Under the pieces are notes generated by a model, which was given only the letters and a program-made list of their open reading frames with translations, searched no databases and had not been told where the DNA came from. The position numbers were made by a program, and so were the translations under genes. A stretch of DNA of 44,010 nucleotides from Compostibacillus humi (lineage in GTDB: Bacteria > Bacillota > Bacilli > Bacillales > Amphibacillaceae): contig NZ_BMEV01000021.1 of NCBI RefSeq assembly GCF_014637175.1, positions 1 to 44,010 on the forward strand, in the 5' to 3' direction. The first letter of the stretch is position 1; every line of letters starts with the position of its first letter. Below are positions 23,979 to 33,210 of this stretch, one piece after another.

Positions 23979-25577
23979 TTGCTTACGAAGCCAAAAATTG
24001 CCGTTCAAAGCAAAAAGCGTTATGAAGAAATATTAACGCCGAAAGCATTGGCGTTTTTGGAGAAATTGCATGACCATTTCGATGAACGGCGCAGAAACTT
24101 GCTGGAATTGCGGCAGCATATGCAGGAGGAATTAAATAAGGGGAAAAGGCTCGGCTTTCTCCGAGAAACAAAGTCCATCCGTGAAGGAGATTGGACAATT
24201 GCACCATTGCCAAAGGATCTTCTGGACCGGCGGGTGGAAATAACCGGGCCTGTCGACCGGAAAATGATGATCAATGCGCTGAACTCCGGAGCGAAAACGT
24301 TTATGGCGGATTTTGAAGATGCATCATCTCCGACGTGGGAAAACATGATGGAAGGACAAATCAACTTACGGGATGCGATCCGCAGAGAAATCGACTTTCA
24401 GGCAGATAATGGGAAATATTACAAGCTGAAGGAAGATACGGCCGTTCTCATCGTCAGGCCCCGCGGCTGGCATTTGGAGGAGAAGCATATTCAGGTGGCA
24501 GGCCGGCCGATGTCTGGCAGTTTAGTAGATTTTGGGCTTTATTTTTTCCATAATGCGAAAGAGTTAATCAAAAGAGGTACGGGACCGTATTTTTATTTGC
24601 CAAAGCTGGAAAATCATCTCGAAGCCCGGCTCTGGAATGATGTCTTTGTCTTTGCGCAAAATGATTTAGGCATTCCTCAAGGGACAATTAAAGCAACGGT
24701 GTTGATTGAAACGATTACCGCTGCCTTTGAGATGGATGAAATTTTGTATGAACTGCGGGACCATTCAGCAGGCTTAAATTGCGGCAGATGGGATTATATA
24801 TTCAGCTTTATTAAGAAATTTCAAAAGCATCCGGATGTCATTTTGCCGGACCGGTCTGTTGTGACGATGGAAGTTCCGTTTATGCGGGCGTACTCCCTCC
24901 TGGCTATTCAAACGTGCCATAAACGGAATGCGCCGGCAATTGGTGGCATGGCGGCCCATATTCCAGTGAAAAATGATGAAAAGAAAAATGCCGTTGCCTT
25001 TGAAAAGGTAAGACAGGATAAGGAGCGGGAAGCAAGGGACGGCCATGACGGCACCTGGGTTGCTCATCCTGGTATGGTTTCTCTCGTAAAAGCGGTTTTT
25101 GATCAGCAAATGCCAACGCCAAATCAGATCCACCGTAAGCTGGAAGATGTCCATGTTAAGGAAGAAGACCTTTTAGAAGTGCCCCAGGGAGAAATTACGG
25201 AAGAAGGACTGCGGACAAATATTAGCGTCGGGATTCAATACATTGCTGCTTGGCTTAAAGGACGGGGAGCAGTACCAATTAATCATTTAATGGAAGATGC
25301 AGCCACAGCGGAAATATCCCGGGCACAAGTATGGCAATGGATCCGTCATCCGAAAGGAATTTTAAACGACGGAAGAAAGGTCACACTGGATTTGGCAGAA
25401 GCGGTGATAATGGAAGAACTGCAAAAATTGAAAGATGCGTTTGGAGAAGCAGTGTATGAAAACGGGAAGTACGAGCAAGCAGCAGAAATTTTCCGGAAGT
25501 TAATCCGTGAAGATGAGTTTGTTGAGTTTTTAACGTTACCTGCTTATGAACAATTAGAAGGGGGAAATGAGAAATGA
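23979..25577 (+). CDS. aceB: Malate synthase A
   Basis: This enzyme condenses glyoxylate with acetyl-CoA to malate in the glyoxylate shunt. It has 532 residues, normal for isoform A. Signature stretches are [40 protein letters not shown] (substrate and Mg region), [51 protein letters not shown] and [16 protein letters not shown]. The C-terminal catalytic Asp region is [20 protein letters not shown]. The TTG start is seven bases after GGGAGGCGAG. The stop overlaps aceA by 4 bp. With aceA it permits growth on acetate or fatty acids, consistent with the fad operon in the same window. Confidence 0.96.
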   Translation: MLTKPKIAVQSKKRYEEILTPKALAFLEKLHDHFDERRRNLLELRQHMQEELNKGKRLGFLRETKSIREGDWTIAPLPKDLLDRRVEITGPVDRKMMINALNSGAKTFMADFEDASSPTWENMMEGQINLRDAIRREIDFQADNGKYYKLKEDTAVLIVRPRGWHLEEKHIQVAGRPMSGSLVDFGLYFFHNAKELIKRGTGPYFYLPKLENHLEARLWNDVFVFAQNDLGIPQGTIKATVLIETITAAFEMDEILYELRDHSAGLNCGRWDYIFSFIKKFQKHPDVILPDRSVVTMEVPFMRAYSLLAIQTCHKRNAPAIGGMAAHIPVKNDEKKNAVAFEKVRQDKEREARDGHDGTWVAHPGMVSLVKAVFDQQMPTPNQIHRKLEDVHVKEEDLLEVPQGEITEEGLRTNISVGIQYIAAWLKGRGAVPINHLMEDAATAEISRAQVWQWIRHPKGILNDGRKVTLDLAEAVIMEELQKLKDAFGEAVYENGKYEQAAEIFRKLIREDEFVEFLTLPAYEQLEGGNEK

Positions 25578-26845
25578 ATCGTGTTGAAGCATTAAAGAAG
25601 GATTGGGAGAATAATACGCGCTGGAAAGGAATTGAACGGCCTTACAAGGCAGAGGATGTCATCCGTCTAAGAGGCTCCATCGATATTGAATATACGCTGG
25701 CAACAAGGGGAGCACAAAAATTATGGAATCTATTTCAAACGGAAGATTACGTTCATGCCCTCGGCGCACTGACGGGAAACCAGGCAGTCCAGCAAGTTAA
25801 AGCCGGGTTAAAAGCGATTTATTTAAGCGGCTGGCAAGTTGCGGCGGATGCGAACCTGGCTGGGCATATGTATCCAGACCAAAGTTTGTATCCGGCAAAT
25901 AGTGTCCCGCACGTTGTGAAGCGGATTAATCAGGCATTGCAGCGGGCGGACCAAATTCATTATTCCGAAGGAAAAGAGGATATCGACTGGTTTGTGCCAA
26001 TTGTTGCCGATGCGGAAGCAGGGTTTGGCGGACAGTTGAATGTGTTTGAGCTAATGAAGGGTATGATTGAAGCAGGGGCGGCGGCTGTTCATTTTGAAGA
26101 CCAGCTATCTTCTGAGAAAAAATGCGGCCATCTTGGCGGAAAAGTTTTATTGCCGACGCAAACCGCTGTCCGCAATTTAATTGCTGCCCGCTTTGCGGCA
26201 GACGTGATGGGGACTCCGACGATTATTATCGCCCGGACCGATGCCAACGCAGCCGATTTAATTACGAGCGATGTCGATCCGTATGATGCTCCATTTATAA
26301 CCGGGGAAAGAACGCCAGAAGGATTTTACCGTACAAAAGCTGGAATTGATCAGGCCATTGCCCGCGGACTCGCCTATGCGCCGTATGCCGATTTAATCTG
26401 GTGTGAAACGGCAGAGCCAAATCTGGAAGAAGCGAAGCAGTTCGCTGATGCCATTCACGAGCGATACCCGGATAAGATGCTTGCTTACAATTGTTCTCCT
26501 TCCTTTAACTGGAAACTGAAGCTGTCCGATGAGGAAATCGCCAATTTCCAGAAAGAGCTAGGGAAGATGGGATACAAATTCCAGTTTGTCACTTTGGCTG
26601 GATTCCATGCCTTGAATCATAGCATGTTTGAATTGGCCCGCAAATATAAAGAAGAAGGAATGGCCGCCTATTCCGAATTGCAGCAGGCAGAATTTGCCAG
26701 CGAAGCATACGGTTATACCGCTACCCGCCATCAGCGGGAAGTAGGAACCGGCTATTTCGACGAAGTAGCTCAAGTCATCAGCGGCGGAACATCCTCCACG
26801 ACCGCTTTAAAAGGTTCAACAGAAGAAGCCCAATTTACAAGCTGA
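25574..26845 (+). CDS. aceA: Isocitrate lyase
   Basis: This enzyme cleaves isocitrate to glyoxylate and succinate. Its 423 residues match the bacterial short form. The catalytic [14 protein letters not shown] motif (active Cys) is at about residues 188-201. Other conserved stretches are [75 protein letters not shown] and [11 protein letters not shown]. It is translationally coupled to aceB (ATGA overlap) with an RBS GGGGGAAA inside aceB. A strong terminator follows. No IDH kinase/phosphatase gene is nearby, as expected for Bacillaceae. Confidence 0.97.
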   Translation: MNRVEALKKDWENNTRWKGIERPYKAEDVIRLRGSIDIEYTLATRGAQKLWNLFQTEDYVHALGALTGNQAVQQVKAGLKAIYLSGWQVAADANLAGHMYPDQSLYPANSVPHVVKRINQALQRADQIHYSEGKEDIDWFVPIVADAEAGFGGQLNVFELMKGMIEAGAAAVHFEDQLSSEKKCGHLGGKVLLPTQTAVRNLIAARFAADVMGTPTIIIARTDANAADLITSDVDPYDAPFITGERTPEGFYRTKAGIDQAIARGLAYAPYADLIWCETAEPNLEEAKQFADAIHERYPDKMLAYNCSPSFNWKLKLSDEEIANFQKELGKMGYKFQFVTLAGFHALNHSMFELARKYKEEGMAAYSELQQAEFASEAYGYTATRHQREVGTGYFDEVAQVISGGTSSTTALKGSTEEAQFTS

Positions 26846-26859
26846 TACGAAATTTACCG

Positions 26860-26892
26860 GTGCAGACCGCTTGCGGTTTGCACTTATTTTTT
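26860..26892 (+). terminator. Terminator of the aceBA unit
   Basis: GTGCAGACCGC-TT-GCGGTTTGCAC, an 11-bp stem with one G-U pair, followed by TTATTTTTTG. Confidence 0.88.
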
Positions 26893-27260
26893 GTGCTTCC
26901 CAGAAAGAGAAGTGCCATCGAAATGAAATCTATTAAACAAGAAAAACATTTTTTTGTAAAATATTGCGCCATTATTACTGGACAACATTCTTATCTTTTT
27001 ATGTTTGCTAGTTCCTCGGGAGTATAAATACGCAAAATATTTTTGTGAAATAAGCAAACATACCCGCTCCTTTATTCGTGCAAATATAAAAAAAGATGTC
27101 AGTTTTGAAATATATTTGTAACATAACGATAATATGTGTGAAATTTTGTCGTGTTATACTACAAACGGTAATTTTAATAGGAACATTTACATAATCGGAT
27201 ACAAATAGACAAAAGTAGATATATATCCTTATGAATGTTTAGGGAAGCGAGGAAGCAAAG
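26893..27260 (+). promoter_or_regulatory. Intergenic region with promoter of the M23 peptidase gene
   Basis: TTGAAA (27105-27110), a 17-bp spacer and GATAAT (27128-27133) form a good promoter, leaving a leader of about 120 bases. Upstream, ATGTTTGCT (27001) and AGCAAACAT (27054) are 9-bp inverted repeats about 44 bases apart, of unknown meaning. No WalR-type pair of TGTWAH sites with 5-bp spacing was found. No gene is seen in this interval. Confidence 0.6.
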
Positions 27261-28457
27261 TTGAAAAAGTTTTTAACTGCGGTAAGTGCGGTTGCTATTA
27301 TTGGCTTTGGAATAACGACATTTCACGATATTACATATGCTGAAAAAAGTTTGCAAGAAGTAAAAGAAGAACGTTCCCAAATTAAGAAAAGTTTATCAGA
27401 TGCTGAAAGCCAAGTTGCTGATATTTTAATAGAATTAAAAGAATTGGAAAAAGAAATCGCTGCTGTGAATTATTCATTAAACCAAAACGAAAAAATGCTG
27501 AATGAAATCAAGAATGATATTCGCGTTACTGAAGAAGAGTCAGAACAATTACAAAAAGAAATTGAAGAACTGGAGGCAAATATTGAAAAACGTTTTAATA
27601 TTTTAAAGGATCGAGTATCCACCTATCAGAAGACTGGTGGAGCAGTAAGTTACTTAGAAGTGATTTTCGGTTCAAAAAGTTTTGGTGATTTCATTAGTAG
27701 AGTATCGGCAGTGAATAAAATAGCAGATTCAGATGCAAGATTAATTGAGAAACAAGAAGAAGACAAACGAAAAGTTGAAGAAAAACAAGAAGAGTTGCAA
27801 AATAAACTTGAAGAGTTAACTGGAATGCAGCAAGAGTTAGAAGAAATGAATCAACTGATCAGAGAACAAAAACAGCAGGTGGAAAGTCAAAAAGAAGCTT
27901 TAAAAGCAAAAGAAACGGAATTAAATAATAAAATTAAATCGTTAAAAATGAAGGATAGTGAATTAAAAGCTCTTGAGAATAAGCTAAAATTACCGAAAGT
28001 ACAAACATTATCCTACTCTAGCAATACAAAAACATCGTCGTCAAACGGAGGCAGTAGTAGTTCTGCTCCTGCCGGTAGTGGATTTTTCGCATGGCCAACG
28101 AGCGGAGGATATGTTTCTAGCTATATGGGGCCAAGATGGAATAGTCAACATAAAGGTATAGATATTGCACGAACGAATCGAAGTGTTGTTCCACCAATCT
28201 TTGCTGCTGCCGATGGTGTTGTAGAATCTGCAGGTTATAATAGTGGAGGATATGGAAATCGAATAGTTATAAGGCATGCAAATGGATTAAAAACGGTGTA
28301 TGCTCATTTATCTTCCATTAGTGTGAAACCTGGACAAAAAGTTTCTAGAGGACAAAAAATTGGTGTAATGGGTGCGACCGGAAATTCAACAGGAATTCAT
28401 TTACATTTTGAAGTTTATAAAAACGGTGCATTGCAAAATCCTTTAGATTATTTATAA
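27261..28457 (+). CDS. CwlO/EnvC-like coiled-coil M23 peptidoglycan peptidase
   Basis: A secreted cell-wall hydrolase or activator of 398 residues. The signal peptide ends near residue 28 (HDITYAEKS). Residues 29-245 form a long coiled coil of the CwlO/EnvC type, including the conserved YQKTGGAVSYLEVIFGSKSF. A Ser/Gly linker follows (about 250-275), then an M23 endopeptidase domain with zinc ligands in HKGIDIA (His, Asp) and the HxH of GIHLHFEVY. The TTG start is eight bases after AGCGAGGAAG. An ISL3 element is inserted directly at the stop codon without altering the protein; the gene's terminator now lies beyond the IS. Confidence 0.92.
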   Translation: MKKFLTAVSAVAIIGFGITTFHDITYAEKSLQEVKEERSQIKKSLSDAESQVADILIELKELEKEIAAVNYSLNQNEKMLNEIKNDIRVTEEESEQLQKEIEELEANIEKRFNILKDRVSTYQKTGGAVSYLEVIFGSKSFGDFISRVSAVNKIADSDARLIEKQEEDKRKVEEKQEELQNKLEELTGMQQELEEMNQLIREQKQQVESQKEALKAKETELNNKIKSLKMKDSELKALENKLKLPKVQTLSYSSNTKTSSSNGGSSSSAPAGSGFFAWPTSGGYVSSYMGPRWNSQHKGIDIARTNRSVVPPIFAAADGVVESAGYNSGGYGNRIVIRHANGLKTVYAHLSSISVKPGQKVSRGQKIGVMGATGNSTGIHLHFEVYKNGALQNPLDYL

Positions 28458-28458
28458 A
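28451..28458. repeat. Target-site duplication, left copy
   Basis: TTTATAAA, identical to 29913-29920. It contains the TAA stop codon of the M23 peptidase gene. Confidence 0.95.
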
Positions 28459-28508
28459 GGTTCTATGTCAAATGTTGGGGTTAAGGCTACCGCGCTTGCG
28501 CTTGGTGG

Positions 28509-28554
28509 CCTCTTCCTTTATTGGTGAAATAAATTTCACCAATAAAGGAAGAGG
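28509..28554. repeat. 46-bp perfect palindrome inside the IS left end
   Basis: Two 22-bp arms (28509-28530 and 28533-28554, starting CCTCTTCCTTTATTGG) are exactly complementary around AA. It lies 20 bp after the transposase stop. It could block transcription into or out of the element, or act as a transposition signal. Confidence 0.9.
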
Positions 28555-28574
28555 AGTAAAAGGAAACTGTCTTC

Positions 28575-29792
28575 CTAACCCACATGAACTCCAATTTCTT
28601 TATACTTGTGCGATAGTAATATTCGTGCACGGGAACGTCTAAAGTTTCTAAATCCAAACGCATTCCGTTTCATGACTTTCGTGTGATTATTAATCCCTTC
28701 TAAAAATCCATTTGAATATCCATATACAAAGCTGTTTAATATCTCTGTTTGCCAGTTCTTTAAGGTCTGAATATTTCTTTTAAATTCTGGGATTCCTGAT
28801 TCTTCCACCAACTCATAAAAGCGATATAAACCTTTTTTTGTTTCTTGGATTTTCTCAAGGCCATTCTGTTTTGCTTGTTGGAACCATTTACAGTACTTTT
28901 CTTTTAATTGATAAGCTGCTCTTAATTCTTCCGACATCTGACAATACCTGTTCAAGTACCATCGATCCTTATCAGATAATTTCCCACTGTCCTTGTAAAA
29001 TACATAACGCATTTTTTTGCACTTTTTCCGATCGTAGTCATTCCAAGTACTTTGTACCCGCCTGCGAACGGCATCTAATGCCCAATAAATATACCGGCAA
29101 AAATGAAAACGATCTGCGACAATCACCGGTCTATCTAGAGCTTTGTTCACCGCAGCTTTAAAGGATGGGCTCATATCCATTACTACGACATCTACCTTTG
29201 CCCCATACTTACGCAGGTAGTTGGCAATGGTTTTTTTCCTCCGATTCGGAAGAATGTCAATGGGTTCCTTTGTTTCCCCATTTGCGATAATGACTTGATA
29301 TTTACCCTCTTTTGTATCGCCTTTGTATTCATCGATGGAGATGACACGAGGAAGCTCCTCTACATCTTTTAGCTCTTTCTCTGCAAGCTCATCAAATCTG
29401 CGAATGATAGTAGATGGGGAAGCGCCAAATTGCTGGCTAATTTCTTTAAATGTCTTCGCTCTTACACTGCGTATATTTACGGCTCGATTCCATTCTTTGG
29501 AAAAACGCTGGTAACGATCCACAATCGTATTTTTCTCATAAAATCTCTTGCCACATGTATCACATCTATATCTGCGCTTCCGATAAAAAATATAGCTTAA
29601 ACGCTCAAACCATTTTAAATGCTTGATTTTTTGCACTCGATAATCATGTATTTTTCTCGTTTTTTTACCACATTTTGGGCATATATGGGTTTGGACCTTC
29701 ATTTCGACAAATATGGCTATTCGATCCTCAAATTCCTCCACCTTTGTAATAATTACATCTTCTAAACCAGGAATTTTTATGGTATTATTCAT
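28575..29792 (-). CDS. ISL3-family transposase
   Basis: A DDE transposase of 405 residues. The N-terminal zinc ribbon is HICPKCGKKTRKIHDYR...YRCDTCGKRFYEKN (about residues 37-88). A helix-turn-helix lies near residues 110-135 (TFKEISQQFGASPSTIIRRF). The catalytic triad is in VISIDEYKGD (Asp), VVVMDMSPSFKAAVNKA (Asp) and YGYSNGFLEGINNHTKVMKR (Glu). The ORF is intact. A minus-strand leader with inverted repeats ACGCGCTTCTCC/GGAGAAGCGTGT precedes it. Small plus-strand frames across it are shadows. Confidence 0.95.
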   Translation of the reverse strand: MNNTIKIPGLEDVIITKVEEFEDRIAIFVEMKVQTHICPKCGKKTRKIHDYRVQKIKHLKWFERLSYIFYRKRRYRCDTCGKRFYEKNTIVDRYQRFSKEWNRAVNIRSVRAKTFKEISQQFGASPSTIIRRFDELAEKELKDVEELPRVISIDEYKGDTKEGKYQVIIANGETKEPIDILPNRRKKTIANYLRKYGAKVDVVVMDMSPSFKAAVNKALDRPVIVADRFHFCRYIYWALDAVRRRVQSTWNDYDRKKCKKMRYVFYKDSGKLSDKDRWYLNRYCQMSEELRAAYQLKEKYCKWFQQAKQNGLEKIQETKKGLYRFYELVEESGIPEFKRNIQTLKNWQTEILNSFVYGYSNGFLEGINNHTKVMKRNAFGFRNFRRSRARILLSHKYKEIGVHVG

Positions 29793-29912
29793 TTACGCGC
29801 TTCTCCTCTCTTTTTGCTTGTTTCTGGTCAATTCAAGTATAAAAGAAATTGGAGAAGCGTGTTTTTATTTGTCTTTAAATTATTTTTAAACCCCAACATT
29901 TAGTATAGAGCC

Positions 29913-29920
29913 TTTATAAA
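29913..29920. repeat. Target-site duplication, right copy
   Basis: TTTATAAA, identical to the left copy, immediately outside the right inverted repeat. Confidence 0.95.
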
Positions 29921-29927
29921 AATAATT

Positions 29928-29969
29928 AGCATTTCGTAAGTAACACTAAACTTGCGAAATGCTTTTTTG
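29928..29969 (+). terminator. Original terminator of the M23 gene, displaced by the IS
   Basis: AGCATTTCGTAAG (29928-29940) pairs with CTTGCGAAATGCT (29951-29963), a 13-bp stem with one wobble, then TTTTTT. Removing the IS and one target copy places it about 13 bp after the M23 stop codon. Confidence 0.85.
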
Positions 29970-30094
29970 TTGTCTTCCAATTTAATAGATTTTTATATTT
30001 TTCTGCTTTTTAGGCTTTTTAGGGGAGATTAAAGCAAGCATTTCCATGAACAATTTTGTTGGAGTTATTGCTTTTGAGGAGACATTATAAAGCT

Positions 30095-30510
30095 TATAAG
30101 TGCACTTCTGTAGGAATTTTTACTCCCGTGTGAATCATTCAAAAGCTCTTATGAGCACTTTCGCCGATTTTTTTGCTTCAGAATGGACAATAGAACCCCT
30201 CTATGAGCCCTTTTACCATCAATTTTGCTCGAAAATAGACATTAGAGCGGCTCTATAAGCACTTTCGTCGAAGTTTTCGCGTCAAAATGTACATTAGAAC
30301 GGCTCTATAAGCACTTTTACCGAATTTTTCACTTCAAAATGTCCAATAGACACCCTTTAAAAGCCCTTTTTCCGGAATTTCGGCTTCAAAATGGACGTTA
30401 GAGCTCCCTTATAAACACTTTCAACGCATTTATTGCTCTAAAACGTACATTAGAATACTTCTATAAGCACTTCTTGATCATTTCTGCAGCAATAGTGGAC
30501 TATAGAGTTG
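30095..30510. repeat. Tandem array with strict 52-bp period (about eight units)
   Basis: Versions of CTCTATAAGCACTTTYRCCG start at 30147, 30199, 30251, 30303, 30355, 30407 and 30459, exactly 52 bp apart, with a weaker first copy near 30095. The second half of each unit carries TTCAAAATGNACATTAGA or variants. Units are diverged, yet almost no insertions or deletions disturb the period. The array lies between converging terminators, so it is probably little transcribed. 52 bp is not a multiple of three and no gene is seen. The 29970-30090 stretch before it is T-rich without a gene. Confidence 0.88.
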
Positions 30511-30539
30511 ATTAAAACATCAAATCCCTTTCAAAATAA

Positions 30540-30584
30540 GATATAAAAGACACCTTAGTGCCTTGTTAGGGCAAAAGGTGTCTT
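30540..30584 (-). terminator. Terminator of the SH3b gene
   Basis: AAGACACCTT and AAGGTGTCTT pair around an inner GCC/GGC stem; on the minus strand the hairpin is followed by TTTATAT. The stop codon lies in the stem base. Confidence 0.75.
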
Positions 30585-31026
30585 ATTCTTCCGTATTTTC
30601 TTCTCTTAAATATTTCCCATTGACGTAGCCGTCGACATTTTCATTTTTTACATAAACCCAGCCGTCCGCATTATCGAGTTCTTCCACTTCCAGTGCTTCG
30701 TTATATGTAACTTGACCGACGATTTCTGCATCAGCGCTGGGACCGCTCCGCACGTTTAATATATCCGCATCCACATATTTAATTACCGTCTCCTGGTCCT
30801 CGGAGGTAGAATCGTCATCAGCCTCATTTTCATCGTCATTCGGAGTTAGCGGCTCTTCTCCGTCTGGTTTATCATCGACCGTTTCATCCAAATCTAATGA
30901 AATTGCTTGTACGTTAGAGTCAAATGTTGGATTCATAAATTGAATTTGCATAATTCCGATAAAAATGATAAGTCCAATAGAAAATAAAGTGAGAAGAAAA
31001 ATATAAATGCCTTTCTTTCTTTCCAT
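30583..31026 (-). CDS. Membrane-anchored SH3b-domain protein
   Basis: A 147-residue protein with a short basic cytoplasmic start, one transmembrane helix (about residues 6-27, GIYIFLLTLFSIGLIIFIGI), an acidic low-complexity spacer (about 45-78, rich in Asp and Glu) and a bacterial SH3 domain (about 85-140, VDADILNVRSGPSADAEIVG...GWVYVKNENVDGYVNGKYLR). SH3b domains usually bind cell wall peptides, so it is predicted at the outer face of the membrane. I chose ATG 31026, seven bases after TTAGGAG, rather than the ATG two codons earlier. Monocistronic, with its own promoter and terminator. Confidence 0.85.
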   Translation of the reverse strand: MERKKGIYIFLLTLFSIGLIIFIGIMQIQFMNPTFDSNVQAISLDLDETVDDKPDGEEPLTPNDDENEADDDSTSEDQETVIKYVDADILNVRSGPSADAEIVGQVTYNEALEVEELDNADGWVYVKNENVDGYVNGKYLREENTEE

Positions 31027-31056
31027 TTTCATTCTCCTAACTTATCTACTGAATCT

Positions 31057-31085
31057 ATTATACTGGAAGACTATGCAAATGAAAA
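31057..31085 (-). promoter_or_regulatory. Promoter of the SH3b gene
   Basis: On the minus strand TTTTCA, a 17-bp spacer and consensus TATAAT. Confidence 0.6.
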
Positions 31086-31127
31086 CCTGCTGCTGCGATA
31101 TTTTCACAGAGGTATAATATTAAAAAG

Positions 31128-31160
31128 AAAAAGGATCGCGCTCGGGTCGCAATCCTTTTT
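31128..31160 (-). terminator. Terminator of the znu-zur operon
   Basis: On the minus strand AAAAAGGATTGCG pairs with CGCGATCCTTTTT (one wobble), followed by CTTTTTAAT. Confidence 0.85.
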
Positions 31161-31572
31161 AAGCTTCCTGGCATGCAGGGCAGAGGCCGTAAATTTCAAA
31201 TTTATGATCCTCAATCATATAATTTGCCAACATTTGTTTTACTTCGTCCATTGGGCATACGTCAATTTCTTTCGTTCTGCCGCAAAGATTACAAATAAAA
31301 TGATGGTGATGTTCATTGGAACAATTCATGCGAAAAAGTTTTTCCCCATTTAGTTCTGTCGTTTCTAAAATACCGACTTCATTATAAAGATGCAAATTGC
31401 GATAAATTGTATCAAAGCTAATTCCTTCATTTTGCTTTTCTAAATATTGGATTAAATCTTTTGCAGACCGGTAACCATCTTCCTGGGAAAAATAAGTAAG
31501 AATATCTTTTCTTCTTCCTGTAGCTTTATAGCCCTTTTCTTTTAAAATCTTTATCGCTTCATTTACATTCAT
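31159..31572 (-). CDS. zur: Zinc uptake regulator Zur (Fur family)
   Basis: A zinc-sensing repressor of 137 residues. The N-terminal winged helix contains GISFDTIYRNLHLYNEVGIL (recognition helix), nearly identical to B. subtilis Zur. The C-terminal dimerisation domain has HHHHFICNLCGRTKEIDVCP and IYGLCPACQEA, i.e. two CxxC pairs for structural zinc plus the His cluster for sensing. It is the last gene of the operon and overlaps znuB by 4 bp, so Zur probably controls its own synthesis through the Zur box in front of znuA. Confidence 0.95.
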   Translation of the reverse strand: MNVNEAIKILKEKGYKATGRRKDILTYFSQEDGYRSAKDLIQYLEKQNEGISFDTIYRNLHLYNEVGILETTELNGEKLFRMNCSNEHHHHFICNLCGRTKEIDVCPMDEVKQMLANYMIEDHKFEIYGLCPACQEA

Positions 31573-32420
31573 AAAGATTCCCTCACTTTTTTACTGCCAA
31601 TTCCCCATTTGTTTTTCGCAATTGCAAGAAGCAGAATGATTATCGAAGTAACGACGATCGTTCCTCCAGGGGGGATATTTAAATAGTAGCCTGCTATAAT
31701 TCCGATAATGACGGAAAGCTCTCCAAACAAAATCGATAAAACCATCATTTGTTTGAAACCTTTTGCCAGGCGCATTGCTGCAGCAACAGGCAATGTCATT
31801 AAGGCGGAAACGAGCAGGACTCCAACGATTCGGATCGATGCGGCAATGACGAGTGCCGTCAGCATGATAAACAGCAGATGGATTCCTTTTGCGTGTAAGC
31901 CGGAAATAGCCGCATGCTCTTCATCAAAGGAAAGGGTAAATAATTCTTTATAAAATAATGCTACGATAACTGTTACAAAGATGGAAATACATAAAATCAT
32001 CAAAAAATCTGTTCGGCTTACCGCAGATACGGAGCCAAACAAATAATTGAACAGGTCGTTATTAAAACCGTTGGCGACGGCAATGAAAATAACGCTGAAG
32101 CCGACCCCTCCGGATAAAATAATGGGAATGGCAATTTCCTGATATGCTTTGTAAACATAACGCAATTTTTCAATTAGCACTGATCCGACAACGGAAAATA
32201 CCATACCGCTATATAATGGTGAAAACGTAATGAGAAAAAGTTTTTCCATCATCAGTCCGAAGGCGATTCCAGCCAAAGTGACATGGGATAGGGCGTCGGC
32301 AATGAGCGAGAGTCTCCGGACGACGATAAACGTTCCGAGCAATGGGGCGATGATGCCAATCAGTATTCCGGTGAAAAAAGTAAAGCGTAAAAATTCGTAC
32401 TGAAAAAAATCTGTGATCAT
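31569..32420 (-). CDS. znuB: Zinc ABC transporter permease
   Basis: Integral membrane subunit of the zinc importer, 283 residues, ABC-3 family. Eight or nine hydrophobic segments are visible, beginning RFTFFTGILIGIIAPLLGTF, with the conserved LSLIADALSHVTLAGIAFG near residues 32-50 and SIRIVGVLLVSALMTLPVAA near 195. It is translationally coupled at both ends: it overlaps znuC by 4 bp and zur by 4 bp. Also called adcB in B. subtilis. Confidence 0.93.
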   Translation of the reverse strand: MITDFFQYEFLRFTFFTGILIGIIAPLLGTFIVVRRLSLIADALSHVTLAGIAFGLMMEKLFLITFSPLYSGMVFSVVGSVLIEKLRYVYKAYQEIAIPIILSGGVGFSVIFIAVANGFNNDLFNYLFGSVSAVSRTDFLMILCISIFVTVIVALFYKELFTLSFDEEHAAISGLHAKGIHLLFIMLTALVIAASIRIVGVLLVSALMTLPVAAAMRLAKGFKQMMVLSILFGELSVIIGIIAGYYLNIPPGGTIVVTSIIILLLAIAKNKWGIGSKKVRESL

Positions 32421-33190
32421 TGTTGTTCCTCCGGTGAATGATGATGGGTCACCAAATTGACATTGTGCCCGTAAATCATCGATAAGTCTTTTTCTTTCAT
32501 GTCTTCAAATTGTTCCGGCTTTCCGTGGAAATGCAAAGTTTTATTCAGGCAAACGACATCTGTTGCGTGTTCCGTCATCGTTCCCGTATCGTGGGTAATC
32601 AATAATAATGTGATTTTTTCTTCCTTATTAAGCCGATGCAGCAATTCATAAAATTTATGCACATTTTCCTGGTCGACACCCACCGTCGGCTCATCCAAGA
32701 TTAACAGTTCCGGATCATTGACAAGGGCCCGGGCAATAAAAATTCGCTGCTGCTGGCCTCCGGATAAATTGCCAATGTTTTCATTGGCGTAGTCCAGCAT
32801 TCCCACCTGGTCAATGGCGTGTAATATTTTTTCCTTATGATATTTGTTGAAAAAGCGAAAATAGCCTACCTTTGCCGTAAGTCCTGTGGAAACAACTTCA
32901 TAGACCGTTGCGGGAAAGCCTCTATTGAAGGAGTTTGCCTTTTGGGAAACAAAGCCGATTTTTTGCCAATCTTTAAACTGGCTGATTGGCTGCTGAAACA
33001 AGGTGACTTCCCCTTCATCCGGCTTTAGCAGTCCGAGCATAATTTTAACAAGAGTCGTTTTTCCGCCGCCATTCGGGCCGACTAAACCGATGAATGCACC
33101 TTGCGGAATATCCAGATTCACCCGGTCGAGCACTTTTTTTCGTTCATAGGTAAAACTAATATTATTCATCGATACAATAATATCGTTCAA
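32417..33190 (-). CDS. znuC: Zinc ABC transporter ATPase
   Basis: ATP-binding subunit, 257 residues. Walker A is GPNGGGKTT (about residues 38-46), Q-loop FVSQKANSFNRGFPATVYEV, signature NLSGGQQQR, Walker B LLILDEPTVGVD and switch His in LLITHDTG. It energises zinc import with ZnuB and ZnuA. The ATG follows AGGAGGAATTG, 20 bp after znuA. Equivalent to adcC in B. subtilis. The His-rich C-terminus (HNVNLVTHHHSPEEQQ) may bind zinc. Confidence 0.94.
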   Translation of the reverse strand: MNDIIVSMNNISFTYERKKVLDRVNLDIPQGAFIGLVGPNGGGKTTLVKIMLGLLKPDEGEVTLFQQPISQFKDWQKIGFVSQKANSFNRGFPATVYEVVSTGLTAKVGYFRFFNKYHKEKILHAIDQVGMLDYANENIGNLSGGQQQRIFIARALVNDPELLILDEPTVGVDQENVHKFYELLHRLNKEEKITLLLITHDTGTMTEHATDVVCLNKTLHFHGKPEQFEDMKEKDLSMIYGHNVNLVTHHHSPEEQQ

Positions 33191-33210
33191 TACAATTCCT
33201 CCTTCCCGGC

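Larger units (their letters stand above)
28459..29912 (-). mobile_element. Complete ISL3-family insertion sequence (1454 bp)
   Basis: The ends are GGTTCTATGTCAAATGTTGG (left) and GGCTCTATACTAAATGTTGG (right, read inward), imperfect inverted repeats extending about 25 bp (both continue GGTTNA). The 8-bp target duplication TTTATAAA is perfect at 28451-28458 and 29913-29920, as typical for ISL3. The element carries one intact transposase on the minus strand. The intact duplication, ends and ORF suggest a recent insertion. Confidence 0.95.

Noticed and set aside
27001-27062. 9-bp inverted repeat ATGTTTGCT/AGCAAACAT as an RNA gene or operator
   Set aside because: The about 44-base loop, A+T-rich context and lack of promoter or terminator on either side give too little support.
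27105-27260. WalR binding site for the CwlO-like gene
   Set aside because: Only single TGTAA words occur; no direct repeat with 5-bp spacing was found.
30095-30510. Possible CRISPR array in the 52-bp repeat
   Set aside because: Whole units are repeated with scattered changes, rather than constant repeats alternating with unrelated spacers, and no cas genes occur.
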